Below, piece after piece: positions 1-8,373 of a stretch of DNA of 64,000 bases. Source of the DNA: Polynucleobacter sp. MG-Unter2-18 (GTDB lineage Bacteria > Pseudomonadota > Gammaproteobacteria > Burkholderiales > Burkholderiaceae). The stretch spans positions 1,872,192 through 1,936,191 of the forward strand of contig NZ_CP061302.1 in NCBI RefSeq assembly GCF_018687675.1. Direction: 5' to 3'. Under the pieces are notes generated by a model. The model was given only the letters and a program-made list of their open reading frames with translations, searched no databases and had not been told where the DNA came from. The translations under genes and the position numbers were made by a program. Within the stretch, counting starts at the first letter, position 1; the number at the start of each line of letters is the position of its first letter.

Positions 1-238
1 GAACTGCTAAAGGCAACATTTGAGGTGAGAGGTTGTTAAAACCACCTGGGAAGAGATTGGTATCAACTGGTGCAAGCTTAAAGCCCGCGTTACGTAAGTC
101 AACTGAACAGTAAAACGGCGGAGTGTGCTCTTGCCATTCAAGCCTGAACCAGCGCTCAATCGTTGGAGTTGCTTCTAATACCTTCGACTCAAGATCGAGA
201 AGAGGGCCGCTAAGGGCAGTGATGAGATGTGGAACCAT
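1..238 (-). CDS. gshA: Glutamate-cysteine ligase, partial (N-terminal part only)
   Basis: The first step of glutathione synthesis, ATP-dependent joining of glutamate and cysteine. Only the first ~79 codons lie in the window and the gene runs off the left edge. Translating the minus strand from the ATG at 238 gives a continuous frame containing SVDLRNAGFKLAPVDTN followed by LFPGGFNN, which I recognise as the conserved N-terminal block of the proteobacterial GshA family (the type first described in Acidithiobacillus), not the E. coli GshA fold family. A GGTG just upstream can serve as ribosome binding site. It follows amtB in the same direction, but a strong terminator lies between, so it probably has its own promoter in the short A/T-rich gap. 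Confidence 0.8.
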   Translation of the reverse strand, partial: MVPHLITALSGPLLDLESKVLEATPTIERWFRLEWQEHTPPFYCSVDLRNAGFKLAPVDTNLFPGGFNNLSPQMLPLAV

Positions 239-294
239 TTCACCATTGTAAGATTTTTTAAAAGAAAGACGCGGAATCCGAGGATCCCGCGCTT

Positions 295-326
295 AAAAAC
301 CGGGCAGCTAACAAAAGCCACCCGGT
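295..326 (-). terminator. Intrinsic terminator after amtB
   Basis: Read on the minus strand, ACCGGGTGGC, an eight-base loop (TTTTGTTA) and GCTGCCCGGT form a 10-bp stem with two G-U pairs, followed directly by TTTTT. It lies about 20 bp after the amtB stop and would close the porin-glnK-amtB unit before gshA. Confidence 0.8.
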
Positions 327-344
327 GAGGGGTAAAACAGCTGA

Positions 345-1808
345 TTAAGACTCGTAAGCAGACTCACCGTGAGAGCTGATATCCAAACCTTCGCGCTCTT
401 CATCTTCTTTAACGCGCAGGCCAACCACGATATCAACCAATTTGAAGGCGATATAAGAAACTATGCCAGACCAAATTAAGGTCACGATTACGCCCTGACT
501 CTGAATCCACAACTGGCTAGCGATGGAGTAATCAGGGGCTGCAGCATTCGCTACATAATCCCAAATACCTGTTCCACCTAAAGCTGGGTCTGCGAACACA
601 CCGGTTAACAAAGCGCCCAAGATACCGCCAACGCCGTGCACACCAAATACGTCCAAGCTGTCATCTGAACCCAACATCTTCTTGAGACCAGAGACACCCC
701 ACAAGCAAACTACACCGGCAAGAACGCCGATAACGAGTGCACCCATCGGGCCAACAAAACCAGCAGCTGGAGTAATTGCAACTAAACCGGCTACGCAACC
801 AGATGCAGCGCCCAACATAGAAGGCTTACCTTTGGTAATCCACTCAGCAAATGACCAACCCAATACTGCGGCAGCTGTTGCCAACAATGTGTTTACGAAT
901 GCTAAGACTGCACTACCGTTTGCTTCGAGAGCAGAACCCGCATTGAAACCAAACCAACCGAACCACAGGAGTGAGGCACCAATCATTACAAACACTAGGT
1001 TGTGTGGCTTCATTGCTTCTTTGCCATAACCCAAACGTTTGCCGACTACGAATGAACCTACCAAACCTGCAATCGCAGCGTTGATGTGAACAACGGTACC
1101 GCCAGCAAAGTCAAGAACACCTTTCTGCCACAACCAACCAGCACGAGCTGTGATTGCCTCAAGTGATGCTGCATCTTTGATGTCATCAGGACCAGGCCAG
1201 AACCAAACCATGTGAGCGATTGGCAAGTAGCTGAAAGTGAACCAAAGAATTACAAACAACACGATTGCAGAAAACTTAGCACGCTCAGCAAATGCGCCTA
1301 CGATCAAGCAGCAGGTAATGGTAGCGAATGCAGCTTGGAAAGCCATAAATACAAACTCAGGAATAACAACACCCTTACTAAAGGTAGCTGCAACTGAGTC
1401 TGGAGTCATGCCTTGCAAGAACAAGCGATCTAACCCGCCAATGAATGCACCGCCTTCACTAAATGCAAAGCTATATCCATAAAGAGACCATAAAACAGTC
1501 ACCAATGAAAAGATAAACATACACTGTACAAGTACAGAAAGAATGTTTTTGCTACGTGTTAAACCACCGTAGAACAAAGCCAAACCAGGCAATGTCATCA
1601 AGATTACCAATGCAGTACACACTAGTAACCAAGCTGTATCAGCCTTATTAGGAATCAAGGCAGGAGCGGCTGCAACTGCCGCCGCTGCTGCTGCAGCTAC
1701 TGGCTTTGCTTCATCAGCAAAAGCTGGTGAAGCTACCATCACGCTAGTTGCGCCAATAGCCAAGGCCATTGCGCTTCCAGCTAGGAGTCGTTTCATCCAA
1801 GTTAACAT
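345..1808 (-). CDS. amtB: Ammonium transporter AmtB
   Basis: Inner-membrane channel for ammonium/ammonia uptake, gated by the PII protein encoded just upstream. I take the ATG at 1808 (487 aa) because AGAGAGG sits six bases before it; a longer frame starting at 1874 would overlap glnK. The product has a cleavable signal sequence (about residues 1-31, ending ASPAFA), an alanine-rich linker (about 38-50), then eleven membrane spans. The channel twin histidines are visible in the motifs GGTVVHINAA and GVHGVGG, and the Phe-rich gate region in FGWFGFNAG. Length with signal peptide fits the family. It lies 13 bp after glnK, the classical glnK-amtB pair, in which uridylylated and free GlnK control transport. 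Transcription is probably nitrogen-controlled from upstream of the porin gene. Confidence 0.96.
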   Translation of the reverse strand: MLTWMKRLLAGSAMALAIGATSVMVASPAFADEAKPVAAAAAAAVAAAPALIPNKADTAWLLVCTALVILMTLPGLALFYGGLTRSKNILSVLVQCMFIFSLVTVLWSLYGYSFAFSEGGAFIGGLDRLFLQGMTPDSVAATFSKGVVIPEFVFMAFQAAFATITCCLIVGAFAERAKFSAIVLFVILWFTFSYLPIAHMVWFWPGPDDIKDAASLEAITARAGWLWQKGVLDFAGGTVVHINAAIAGLVGSFVVGKRLGYGKEAMKPHNLVFVMIGASLLWFGWFGFNAGSALEANGSAVLAFVNTLLATAAAVLGWSFAEWITKGKPSMLGAASGCVAGLVAITPAAGFVGPMGALVIGVLAGVVCLWGVSGLKKMLGSDDSLDVFGVHGVGGILGALLTGVFADPALGGTGIWDYVANAAAPDYSIASQLWIQSQGVIVTLIWSGIVSYIAFKLVDIVVGLRVKEDEEREGLDISSHGESAYES

Positions 1809-1821
1809 TTTGAACCTCTCT

Positions 1822-2172
<351 letters not shown>

Positions 2173-2185
2173 TTAGAGGAAGGAA

Positions 2186-3088
2186 TTAGAAAGTTTTTGT
2201 AAGAGTGACTAGGCCAGTTGAACCGCCCAAATTTTTTCCAGTCGGACTAACATATGAATATGCTCCCTTATAAGTTGGTGCATTAGTTCCGAGATAAGCA
2301 ACGGAGCCAGACAAGCCGCCACCGAAATCCTTAGTTAAACCAAGTTTCCAATCTGTATAAGAAAATAGAGTGTCATTACTTACACCGCTAACTGATGTTC
2401 CAAGATAGTTTGTTGCACCTGTTTTTTGATTTCCAGCAACATATTGATAACCTACGTGACTGTTAACAGTTAAACCCCAAAAACCTGTGTCGTAATTCAT
2501 GGTCAAGTCTGGATAATAAGATCCAGCAGAGTTCACTGTTCCAAATAATGTTGACAAAGCATATGAAACTTTTGCAAATCCAGTTAAAGCTCCAAAAGTA
2601 AAGTTTTGGGCCGCATAAAGCTCTGTTGTGTTTGGATTAGCAGTAAGTCCACCAGTATTAGGGATTCCTGAAGTAGGGTAGTAATACTGCAAAACACCCA
2701 AATCTGATGCAAATCCTTCGCCGATTAACTCTTTTTTTATACCCGCATAAAAATCCATCTCGATCGATGAGGATACTGGTGTGCTGCTAGCGTTTCCCCT
2801 GCCTGTATAGCCACCACTTGGACCATACATATCGCTAATCCAGCTAATTGAACTGTTCCAGTTTCCGACATAGAGACCACTTTCGTGCGCATAGTCAAAG
2901 CCACCTTGAATTGCTGGCTTGAAGTTCGACTGATTGATACCTCGGTAAATATAACTACTCGCCACCGTTACGTTCGCCGTAATTGGACTCACTTCTGGGG
3001 CAGCTGCAGGAGCTGTCTGTGCAAGTGCTGCAGTTGCGAATAAGCCAGATGCTGCGAGAGCGATGGCTGTCTTTTGAATAGTTTTCAT
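2186..3088 (-). CDS. TorF-family putative outer-membrane porin
   Basis: A 300-aa exported protein: signal peptide about 1-23 (ending AALA), then a beta-rich barrel that opens with the family block VASSYIYRGINQS and ends in a terminal Phe (TLTKTF), as expected for Bam-dependent outer-membrane proteins. This matches the conserved family TIGR02001/Gcw_chp, called TorF-like putative porin; its substrate is unknown. AAGGAG precedes the start. It is the first gene of a unit with glnK and amtB, so a role in passage of ammonium or another small nitrogen compound over the outer membrane is likely but inferred. NtrC-like sites lie about 115-160 bp upstream of the start. Confidence 0.85.
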   Translation of the reverse strand: MKTIQKTAIALAASGLFATAALAQTAPAAAPEVSPITANVTVASSYIYRGINQSNFKPAIQGGFDYAHESGLYVGNWNSSISWISDMYGPSGGYTGRGNASSTPVSSSIEMDFYAGIKKELIGEGFASDLGVLQYYYPTSGIPNTGGLTANPNTTELYAAQNFTFGALTGFAKVSYALSTLFGTVNSAGSYYPDLTMNYDTGFWGLTVNSHVGYQYVAGNQKTGATNYLGTSVSGVSNDTLFSYTDWKLGLTKDFGGGLSGSVAYLGTNAPTYKGAYSYVSPTGKNLGGSTGLVTLTKTF

Positions 3089-3200
3089 GTATTGCTCCTT
3101 GCTGTGTGAAATGAAAAAGGGGGAGATGCTTTATTGCATGGAGTGATAATGAATCTTGGACCCCCTCTGAATTTGCTGAAATTCCCCTAAATAAGGCTTA

Positions 3201-3250
3201 TGCACAATTTTGGTGCTTGGATGTGCCCCATTTTCGTTCATTTTGGTGCA
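3201..3250 (-). promoter_or_regulatory. Candidate NtrC enhancer pair upstream of porin-glnK-amtB
   Basis: The plus strand at 3201-3217 reads TGCACAATTTTGGTGCT, close to the NtrC dyad TGCACC-N5-GGTGCA. At 3234-3250 a second, half-conserved site ends in TGGTGCA. The centres are about 33 bp apart, three helical turns, as in known NtrC enhancers. I did not find a clean GG-N10-GC sigma-54 promoter between the sites and the porin start, so the call rests on the sites and the nitrogen genes they precede. Confidence 0.5.
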
Positions 3251-3351
3251 CATGCAGCATTTTTTAGCGAGGTTCGCCTGTTTTTGGCCCAACAACTTAA
3301 AATACTCTCTGTATCTTTTAAGCAAATTCCAATAGAACGGCGGGCAGCATT

Positions 3352-3606
3352 ATGCAAAAACCAGGCGAAATCCTAGAACAAATCCAGCGTATTGCTAGTG
3401 ATATGCAAAACAAGGTTGGGGATGCTATTCGTAATTCACCAGCGCAAGAGATTGAAAAGAATGTGCGCGCCATGATGAATCAAGGTTTTCAGAAAATGGA
3501 CTTAGTGACTCGCGAAGAGTTTGAGTTGCAATCTAAAGTGCTGGCCAAGACTAGAGAAAAGTTAGAAGCACTTGAGGCTAAAGTAGCCGCCCTAGAAAAG
3601 TCTTAA
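3352..3606 (+). CDS. ubiK: Ubiquinone biosynthesis accessory factor UbiK (BMFP/YqiC family)
   Basis: Small 84-aa helical protein of the BMFP (membrane fusogenic) family. UbiK helps the aerobic ubiquinone complex work with UbiJ. The N-terminal half is amphipathic and the C-terminal third is a coiled coil rich in Glu/Lys/Leu (from MDLVTREEFELQ onward, ending KVAALEKS), the family hallmark and the trimerisation region. Length is typical. The ribosome binding site is weak. It is divergent from the porin-glnK-amtB unit, a placement I recall from other Burkholderiales. A strong hairpin follows the stop. Confidence 0.88.
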   Translation: MQKPGEILEQIQRIASDMQNKVGDAIRNSPAQEIEKNVRAMMNQGFQKMDLVTREEFELQSKVLAKTREKLEALEAKVAALEKS

Positions 3607-3617
3607 TCAGATTTTTT

Positions 3618-3647
3618 GTTTCATCTGGAAATTATTCCGGATGAAAC
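3618..3647. terminator. Hairpin between converging ubiK and lipoprotein genes
   Basis: GTTTCATCTGGAA, a four-base loop and TTCCGGATGAAAC form a 13-bp stem (one T-G pair) centred on the stop codon of the minus-strand lipoprotein gene. Neither strand has a T-run after the stem, so it is not a textbook intrinsic terminator; it may still separate or protect the converging transcript ends. Confidence 0.4.
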
Positions 3648-4207
3648 TCATCAAAGAAGTTTGAATACGCCTCTTCAGAGAAAAATATTTTGGCATCCAC
3701 TCGGGCTGGTGCAGTATGTAAAACCGAGATCTGATAAATCCAAACACCATTATCTGGTGCCATTCTGGTAATCCAACGAACGCGCATTGACTGCTCTACT
3801 CTGCCAGATGATGGAAACTCTAAAAAATAATCTTTAGTAGCTACGCGCTGTTTATTTGCGGTCCGATATAGAGCATCAACACCAACAGCGGTTTCCTGGT
3901 TTACATTTGCACGACCAAATAAATTACCTTGCACCTGCTCTAATAAATTAGGCGCCAAGCTAGCCTGTTCTTTGCTCAAACGAATCGCGCTCACCGAATA
4001 AATATCATCCTCAATTTTGACCGCTTCCAAGGTTTGTGGAATTTCTTGATTTTGATAAGGCAGTCGTCGATCAATCTTTTCAGGCTTACCTGGAAAGAGA
4101 GCGCTATAACCCTCTTGTGGAGACTGCACGGTCCGCCAATCTAATTTAGGACTACAAGCAGAAAGTAGAAATACAAATGCCAAAACTATGCCAAATTTTT
4201 GAAGCAT
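3632..4207 (-). CDS. Hypothetical lipoprotein
   Basis: 191-aa product if started at the ATG at 4207, four bases after the lipA stop; longer frames would run into lipA. The N-terminus is a lipoprotein signal: hydrophobic segment then the lipobox LLSAC with Cys at residue 16. The mature part begins PKLDWRTVQSPQEGYSALFP, with the W-R-x-V and F-P-x-P pattern I associate with uncharacterised betaproteobacterial lipoproteins. I see no catalytic motif. Its tight spacing suggests co-transcription with lipB-lipA, but no functional link is evident. It is probably anchored in the outer membrane because residue +2 is Ser. Confidence 0.7.
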   Translation of the reverse strand: MLQKFGIVLAFVFLLSACSPKLDWRTVQSPQEGYSALFPGKPEKIDRRLPYQNQEIPQTLEAVKIEDDIYSVSAIRLSKEQASLAPNLLEQVQGNLFGRANVNQETAVGVDALYRTANKQRVATKDYFLEFPSSGRVEQSMRVRWITRMAPDNGVWIYQISVLHTAPARVDAKIFFSEEAYSNFFDEFHPE

Positions 4208-4211
4208 AGTT

Positions 4212-5228
4212 TTAGACAACACCAGCACTGTGTGCTTGCTCGTCAGCATGATAACTAGAGCGCACCATTGCGCCCACAGCAGCATGTGAGAAGCCCATAG
4301 CATAAGCCTCTGCTTCGAATTGCTTAAACACATCTGGATGGACGTAGCGTTGGACTGGAAGGTGGTGACCTGAGGGCGCTAGGTACTGACCAATTGTCAG
4401 CATGTCAATATTGTGCTCACGCATATCGCGCATCACCGCCAAGATCTCTTCATCCGTCTCACCCAATCCCACCATCAAACCACTCTTAGTTGGAATGTGG
4501 GGAAAGCGCTCTTTAAAGTCCTTCAACAACTTCAATGAGTGTGAGTAATCTGCGCCAGGACGTGCTTGCTTATATAAACGCGGTACGGTTTCTAGATTGT
4601 GGTTCATGACGTCTGGCAGACCTTTTGGCGCGTACTCAGAAAAAATATCTAAAGCCTTGTCTAAGCGACCACGAAAATCCGGTACCAACACTTCAATACG
4701 TGTATTAGGGGAGAGATCGCGTGACTGAGAAATGCAGTCAACATAGTGCATTGCGCCACCGTCACGTAAATCATCGCGATCTACACTAGTAATCACCACA
4801 TAATTTAATTTCAGAGCAGCAATCGTGCGCGCTAAATTACCCGGCTCTTTTGTATCCAAGGGATCTGGTCTGCCATGGCCCACGTCACAAAATGGGCAAC
4901 GACGTGTACATTTATCGCCCATGATCATGAAGGTTGCCGTGCCTTTACCAAAACACTCGCCAATATTAGGGCAGCTTGCCTCTTCGCAAACTGTGACCAA
5001 CTCATTTTCACGAAGAATCTTTTTAATCTCAGAAAAGCGGGAATTTCCAGAAGCGGCTTTTACTCGAATCCAGTCGGGCTTTTTTAGCACTTGCTCCAAA
5101 GGAATGATTTTGATCGGAATGCGTGCAGTTTTCTCGCTCGACTTCTGCTTACGTGAAGCATCATAGTTAAGATCCTGGCGACTATTAATAGTGGCGGTGG
5201 TATCGAGGTCCGGCTTATTGGTGGTCAT
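4212..5228 (-). CDS. lipA: Lipoyl synthase LipA
   Basis: Radical-SAM enzyme that inserts two sulphurs into protein-bound octanoyl groups of the 2-oxoacid dehydrogenases and GcvH. At 338 aa it has both iron-sulphur sites: the auxiliary cluster Cys81, Cys86, Cys92 ([12 protein letters not shown]), which is consumed as sulphur donor, and the radical-SAM CX3CX2C motif Cys107, Cys111, Cys114. The C-terminal Arg-Ser-Ser-Tyr that contacts the auxiliary cluster is present. The first ~40 residues are a low-complexity extension. It overlaps lipB by 4 bp, so the two are translationally coupled. Confidence 0.97.
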   Translation of the reverse strand: MTTNKPDLDTTATINSRQDLNYDASRKQKSSEKTARIPIKIIPLEQVLKKPDWIRVKAASGNSRFSEIKKILRENELVTVCEEASCPNIGECFGKGTATFMIMGDKCTRRCPFCDVGHGRPDPLDTKEPGNLARTIAALKLNYVVITSVDRDDLRDGGAMHYVDCISQSRDLSPNTRIEVLVPDFRGRLDKALDIFSEYAPKGLPDVMNHNLETVPRLYKQARPGADYSHSLKLLKDFKERFPHIPTKSGLMVGLGETDEEILAVMRDMREHNIDMLTIGQYLAPSGHHLPVQRYVHPDVFKQFEAEAYAMGFSHAAVGAMVRSSYHADEQAHSAGVV

Positions 5229-5869
5229 GATGAAATCAGTTGCTTTTGCAAATGCCCCAAAAGGGTTTGGCTAATAATGTCTATATTGTCCTTGATCCCA
5301 AGGGTTTGCATGTCCACCGTCCTTAAGCCCTCATACCCGCATGGGTGAATACGGGCAAAAGCAGCTAAATCGGTAGATACATTTAGGGCAAGCCCATGAT
5401 ATGAGCACCCCTTGGAGACCTTAAGACCCAAGGCGGCAATCTTGGCACCTTGATACTCTGCTTGCACTGAACTCTCGTGAGTAATGTAAATACCAGGCGC
5501 GCCAGCATGTCTTTCTGCCCGAATACCAAAATCTGCCAAGGTATTTATCAAAGCTTGCTCGATTCGAGAGACAAGCTCTTTTACAAAAATACCCAAACGT
5601 CTCAGATCAAGCAGTAAATACACCACAATTTGCCCAGGCCCGTGATACGTGATCTCACCACCACGATCAACCTGCACTAATGGAATTTGATTACTAGGGG
5701 AATGTAAGTTACTCGCATCTCCCGCTAAACCTAAAGTAAAAACTGGGGGATGCTCAAGAATCCAAATTTCATCTGAGGTGTCACTACCTCGTTGCTGCGT
5801 AAAATCCCGCATCGCTTGATACGTTGACTCGTATTCAGCTACCCCCAAATGTTTTACTAAAAAACTCAT
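5225..5869 (-). CDS. lipB: Lipoyl(octanoyl) transferase LipB
   Basis: Moves octanoate from acyl carrier protein to the lipoyl domain lysine, making the substrate for LipA. The 214-aa product has the signature [11 protein letters not shown] (70-80) after Arg69, the catalytic Lys143 (in AKIAALGLK) and the acyl-thioester Cys177 (HPCGYEG). It lies 9 bp after the DUF493 gene and overlaps lipA by 4 bp; the order DUF493-lipB-lipA matches the ybeD-lipB/lipA neighbourhood of many proteobacteria. Confidence 0.97.
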   Translation of the reverse strand: MSFLVKHLGVAEYESTYQAMRDFTQQRGSDTSDEIWILEHPPVFTLGLAGDASNLHSPSNQIPLVQVDRGGEITYHGPGQIVVYLLLDLRRLGIFVKELVSRIEQALINTLADFGIRAERHAGAPGIYITHESSVQAEYQGAKIAALGLKVSKGCSYHGLALNVSTDLAAFARIHPCGYEGLRTVDMQTLGIKDNIDIISQTLLGHLQKQLISS

Positions 5870-5878
5870 GCAAATAAT

Positions 5879-6148
5879 TTAGAGGACAACACTAACTAAG
5901 GGATGGGTGGATAAGGTGCGATACAACTCATCTAACTGCTCTCGACTAGTGGCAGTAATTGGTAATGTAATGCCTAGATAATTTCCATCTTTTGAGGGTC
6001 GCTGCTCAACCTTACTCTCATCAAATGTAGGATCAAATTGACGGGCAATGTGCAAGATTGCAGGTAGGTATTCTGGATTGGACTTACCCATTACCTTGAT
6101 TGGAAACTCTGATGGGTATTCAATGAGGGATTTTTTATCTTCAGTCAT
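5879..6148 (-). CDS. DUF493 (YbeD-like) protein
   Basis: 89-aa small alpha/beta protein of the YbeD/DUF493 family. It begins with the family pattern LIEYPSEFPIKVMG and carries the conserved R-P-S-K-x-G-x-Y segment in the middle. The fold is an ACT-like ferredoxin domain with no known catalytic residues; the function is not established, though it is persistently linked to lipB. It is 24 bp after the hydrolase gene and 9 bp before lipB, so it is very likely in the same transcript. Confidence 0.88.
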   Translation of the reverse strand: MTEDKKSLIEYPSEFPIKVMGKSNPEYLPAILHIARQFDPTFDESKVEQRPSKDGNYLGITLPITATSREQLDELYRTLSTHPLVSVVL

Positions 6149-6172
6149 ATTCTTTTAACTTTTCTATTAACT

Positions 6173-6889
6173 CTATTGATTGCGATGATCAGGCATACCT
6201 AACCAAGCGCTAGTAATGATGTTGCGAATGCAATGTAAACGTCGATGGAAAAAATGATCGGCACCTGGCACTACTTGCACTGTTAATTCTTGAGGACGCG
6301 CCCAATCTAAGACATCGATCAAGGGAATGGTTTCATCCAACTCGCCATGAATCAAAATCGTATCAGCAGGCACAGGTGCTAAGACCCATTTACCAGCCGC
6401 ACTACCCACCATGACGAACCGCTCAGCTGGGCGTCCTAGCTCTGCCAAGCGCTGAACCAAATGGGTGCCAACAAAACTACCAAATGAAAAACCGGAAATC
6501 ACCAAAGGCAAAGTATTGGCGGTCTGTACCCATGCCTGTTGTGAAGTCGCCTCAAATGGATTCCAACTAGAAGGGGTACGCATCCAATCAGTGACGTGTA
6601 GCAAGTCTTCCATCTCGCCAACACCGTCATCATGTACGCCGGCAGTAGCCCCTACTCCGCGAAAATTAGGGCGCACACTAATGTAACCCAATTGATTAAA
6701 GGCGCGTGCCATGGTTTGTGCCACTTTGTTATCCATCGTTCCACCCATTAGTGGGTGTGGATGCGCAACCAAAGCTAAACCTCTCACCGAAAAATCAGGA
6801 TTATTTTTTAATTCATCTGGCAGATCAATCGACATTTCGATTTGACCCACAACACCATCAATATGAATTATTTTTGTACGGCTATTCAT
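6173..6889 (-). CDS. Alpha/beta hydrolase of unknown substrate
   Basis: 238-aa soluble alpha/beta-hydrolase. The nucleophile elbow is G-F-S-F-G with Ser135; the acid is probably Asp185 (HGELDE) and the histidine His212 (GADHFF). The oxyanion stretch HPHPLMGGTMDNK and RPNFRGVG is typical of the COG2945-type family of small cytosolic hydrolases related to dienelactone hydrolases. No signal peptide. It lies between the ferredoxin and DUF493 genes with gaps under 25 bp, suggesting an operon, but neighbours do not reveal its substrate. Confidence 0.82.
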   Translation of the reverse strand: MNSRTKIIHIDGVVGQIEMSIDLPDELKNNPDFSVRGLALVAHPHPLMGGTMDNKVAQTMARAFNQLGYISVRPNFRGVGATAGVHDDGVGEMEDLLHVTDWMRTPSSWNPFEATSQQAWVQTANTLPLVISGFSFGSFVGTHLVQRLAELGRPAERFVMVGSAAGKWVLAPVPADTILIHGELDETIPLIDVLDWARPQELTVQVVPGADHFFHRRLHCIRNIITSAWLGMPDHRNQ

Positions 6890-6912
6890 GAGAAAACTTT
6901 CTGAAATCTTTT

Positions 6913-7221
6913 TTAAGCCAATTGCAGGCGCTCTACTGGACGCCCTTGTATTAAGTGCGACTGAATAATTTCTTCAACATCTTCAGTATCAATAAATGTG
7001 TACCAAATGCCCTCTGGATAAATTACTGCTACTGGGCCATCAGCACAACGATCTAAGCATCCTGCTTTGTTAATGCGGATTTTTCCCGGGCCAGATAAGC
7101 CCAATTCTTTGACACGCTTTTTTGCATAATCAAAAAGAGCAAAAGCGTTGTGACGATCACAACAATCTTCGCCATTACTGCGCTGGTTTAGGCAGAAAAA
7201 AACATGGTGTTTAAAACTCAT
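6913..7221 (-). CDS. Thioredoxin-like [2Fe-2S] ferredoxin
   Basis: 102-aa protein of the thioredoxin-fold [2Fe-2S] ferredoxin family (related to the NuoE C-terminal domain and the Azotobacter Shethna protein). Candidate ligands are Cys10, Cys20 or Cys21, Cys55 and Cys59, the last two in AGCLDRC, the strongest family mark. The electron partner is unknown. In this minus-strand unit it stands three genes before lipB-lipA; a link to iron-sulphur or lipoate chemistry is only suggestive. Gaps on both sides are 11-23 bp. Confidence 0.85.
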   Translation of the reverse strand: MSFKHHVFFCLNQRSNGEDCCDRHNAFALFDYAKKRVKELGLSGPGKIRINKAGCLDRCADGPVAVIYPEGIWYTFIDTEDVEEIIQSHLIQGRPVERLQLA

Positions 7222-7232
7222 ATATCATCTCA

Positions 7233-8327
7233 TCAAGGTTTTAAATTAAAAGTGGCTCTATTTCGAAGTACCCAAAATAATGCTAGTGGCAACCATACTA
7301 CTGAAACCCATTGCATTAGTTCATTAAAGTGTAATAGCCGACCTTGATACCAATGTCGTAATGTCAGAATGAAATACGGGTTGTCCGGCAGGAGATTAAT
7401 TACCAAGGTGGCAGTGACTAAACAGGCGATTGCAAGCCAAGCTTTACTAGCCAAGGAAAACTGGAGGGTCCATCTCAGTAATAGACTGCCCAGTACCATT
7501 CCCCAAATAGCCCCTGCGGTGAGCCACAACAAACCAGATTCTGCACCGAACTGCAATGCAGTAAAAGCAATCTTCACTAAAACAGTGAAGCAAAGCAGGC
7601 TATTTAGGATGTTCCACTGGGGTGCTTTTGCACGCATCCCCAAAGATAGCAAGAGTCCAGTACCGAGCCAACAAACCGCTGTAATGATGGATTCTTGAAT
7701 GACATGATTGACCACCATGGTGCCCCAGTCGATGGAGGCAAAAATGGCATGCCCCCATACCCCTGTACCCAACCATGAGCTTTGGGGATAAATTTGAGCC
7801 CAGGGGAAAAGTAAAAATAAAGCGGAAGCAGCCCAATTCGAACCAAACCATTGATCAAAGCGACGACGTATTGCACTCCCAGAGAGCCATTGGGGACCCA
7901 AGGGGATGGCCAATAAACCGCCCATCAAACCGCCCAACACATTGGCCCACCAATCCATTTGGCTAGGAATGCGGGTGGGCAGCCAAGTTTGTAGCGACTC
8001 AACACTAAAAGCCAATGCCGCACTAAAGCTCAAGGCGACGCTTAAGGCAACAAAATTACGCCAACGTGGGTAGCAGGCAAAGACCAGCAGAAACCCCAAG
8101 GGAATGTAGGCCAAGACATTGACTGACACATCAAAGAGCGTAATAAAGCGGGGTAAAGGGGCATCTATCCATGCCCATGGGGCGATCCCATTATCAAAAC
8201 TGAAATCAAAGGGATTTAGGCTGACATAAATGATTAAAAGCGCATAGCTCAAGCTAATGGCCCGAGCCAAAGGCATTGCCTGGAGAGGCCAAACAAACTT
8301 GCGAGGACGCTGATCTTCGTGATGCAT
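7233..8327 (-). CDS. VanZ-like multi-span membrane protein
   Basis: 364-aa integral membrane protein. The N-terminal half matches the VanZ-like domain (a short first span, then SLNPFDFSF, a second span with VSVNVLAYIPLGFLL, and a later WWANVLGGLMGG motif). The C-terminal half adds several more hydrophobic segments, making it longer than the ~160-200 aa of simple VanZ proteins. VanZ itself confers low-level teicoplanin resistance by an unknown mechanism; a resistance role is not implied here. The start at 8327 is closely preceded by AAGGGG; an internal Met at residue 18 is an alternative. First gene of the minus-strand unit running to the lipoprotein gene. Confidence 0.75.
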   Translation of the reverse strand: MHHEDQRPRKFVWPLQAMPLARAISLSYALLIIYVSLNPFDFSFDNGIAPWAWIDAPLPRFITLFDVSVNVLAYIPLGFLLVFACYPRWRNFVALSVALSFSAALAFSVESLQTWLPTRIPSQMDWWANVLGGLMGGLLAIPLGPQWLSGSAIRRRFDQWFGSNWAASALFLLFPWAQIYPQSSWLGTGVWGHAIFASIDWGTMVVNHVIQESIITAVCWLGTGLLLSLGMRAKAPQWNILNSLLCFTVLVKIAFTALQFGAESGLLWLTAGAIWGMVLGSLLLRWTLQFSLASKAWLAIACLVTATLVINLLPDNPYFILTLRHWYQGRLLHFNELMQWVSVVWLPLALFWVLRNRATFNLKP

Positions 8328-8336
8328 CCCCTTATT

Positions 8337-8367
8337 CTAGGTCAGCTAGCCTAGATCTTTCTACAAT
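8337..8367. promoter_or_regulatory. Divergent VanZ / birA promoter region
   Basis: The 46-bp gap holds a plus-strand -10-like TACAAT at 8362-8367, seven bases before the birA ATG, and a minus-strand -10-like TAGAAT about six bases before the VanZ ATG. Between them is an inverted repeat CTAGG-N8-CCTAG (8337-8354). Neither direction has a good -35. Both genes may be transcribed with almost no leader. Confidence 0.35.
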
Positions 8368-8373
8368 AGAAAA

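Noticed and set aside
3260..3300. GG-N10-GC pattern on the minus strand resembling a sigma-54 promoter
   Set aside because: It lies upstream of the NtrC-like dyads, and the -12 side (AGGC) is poor; another GGCAC...AGC candidate has N9 spacing. Neither is convincing.
3131..3325. 64-codon minus-strand open frame upstream of the porin
   Set aside because: It covers the NtrC-like sites, has no ribosome site and no recognisable product; treated as intergenic regulatory DNA.
7600..7876. Two 83-90 codon frames inside the VanZ-like gene
   Set aside because: Both are on the same strand in other frames, hydrophobic shadows of the membrane protein without a ribosome site.
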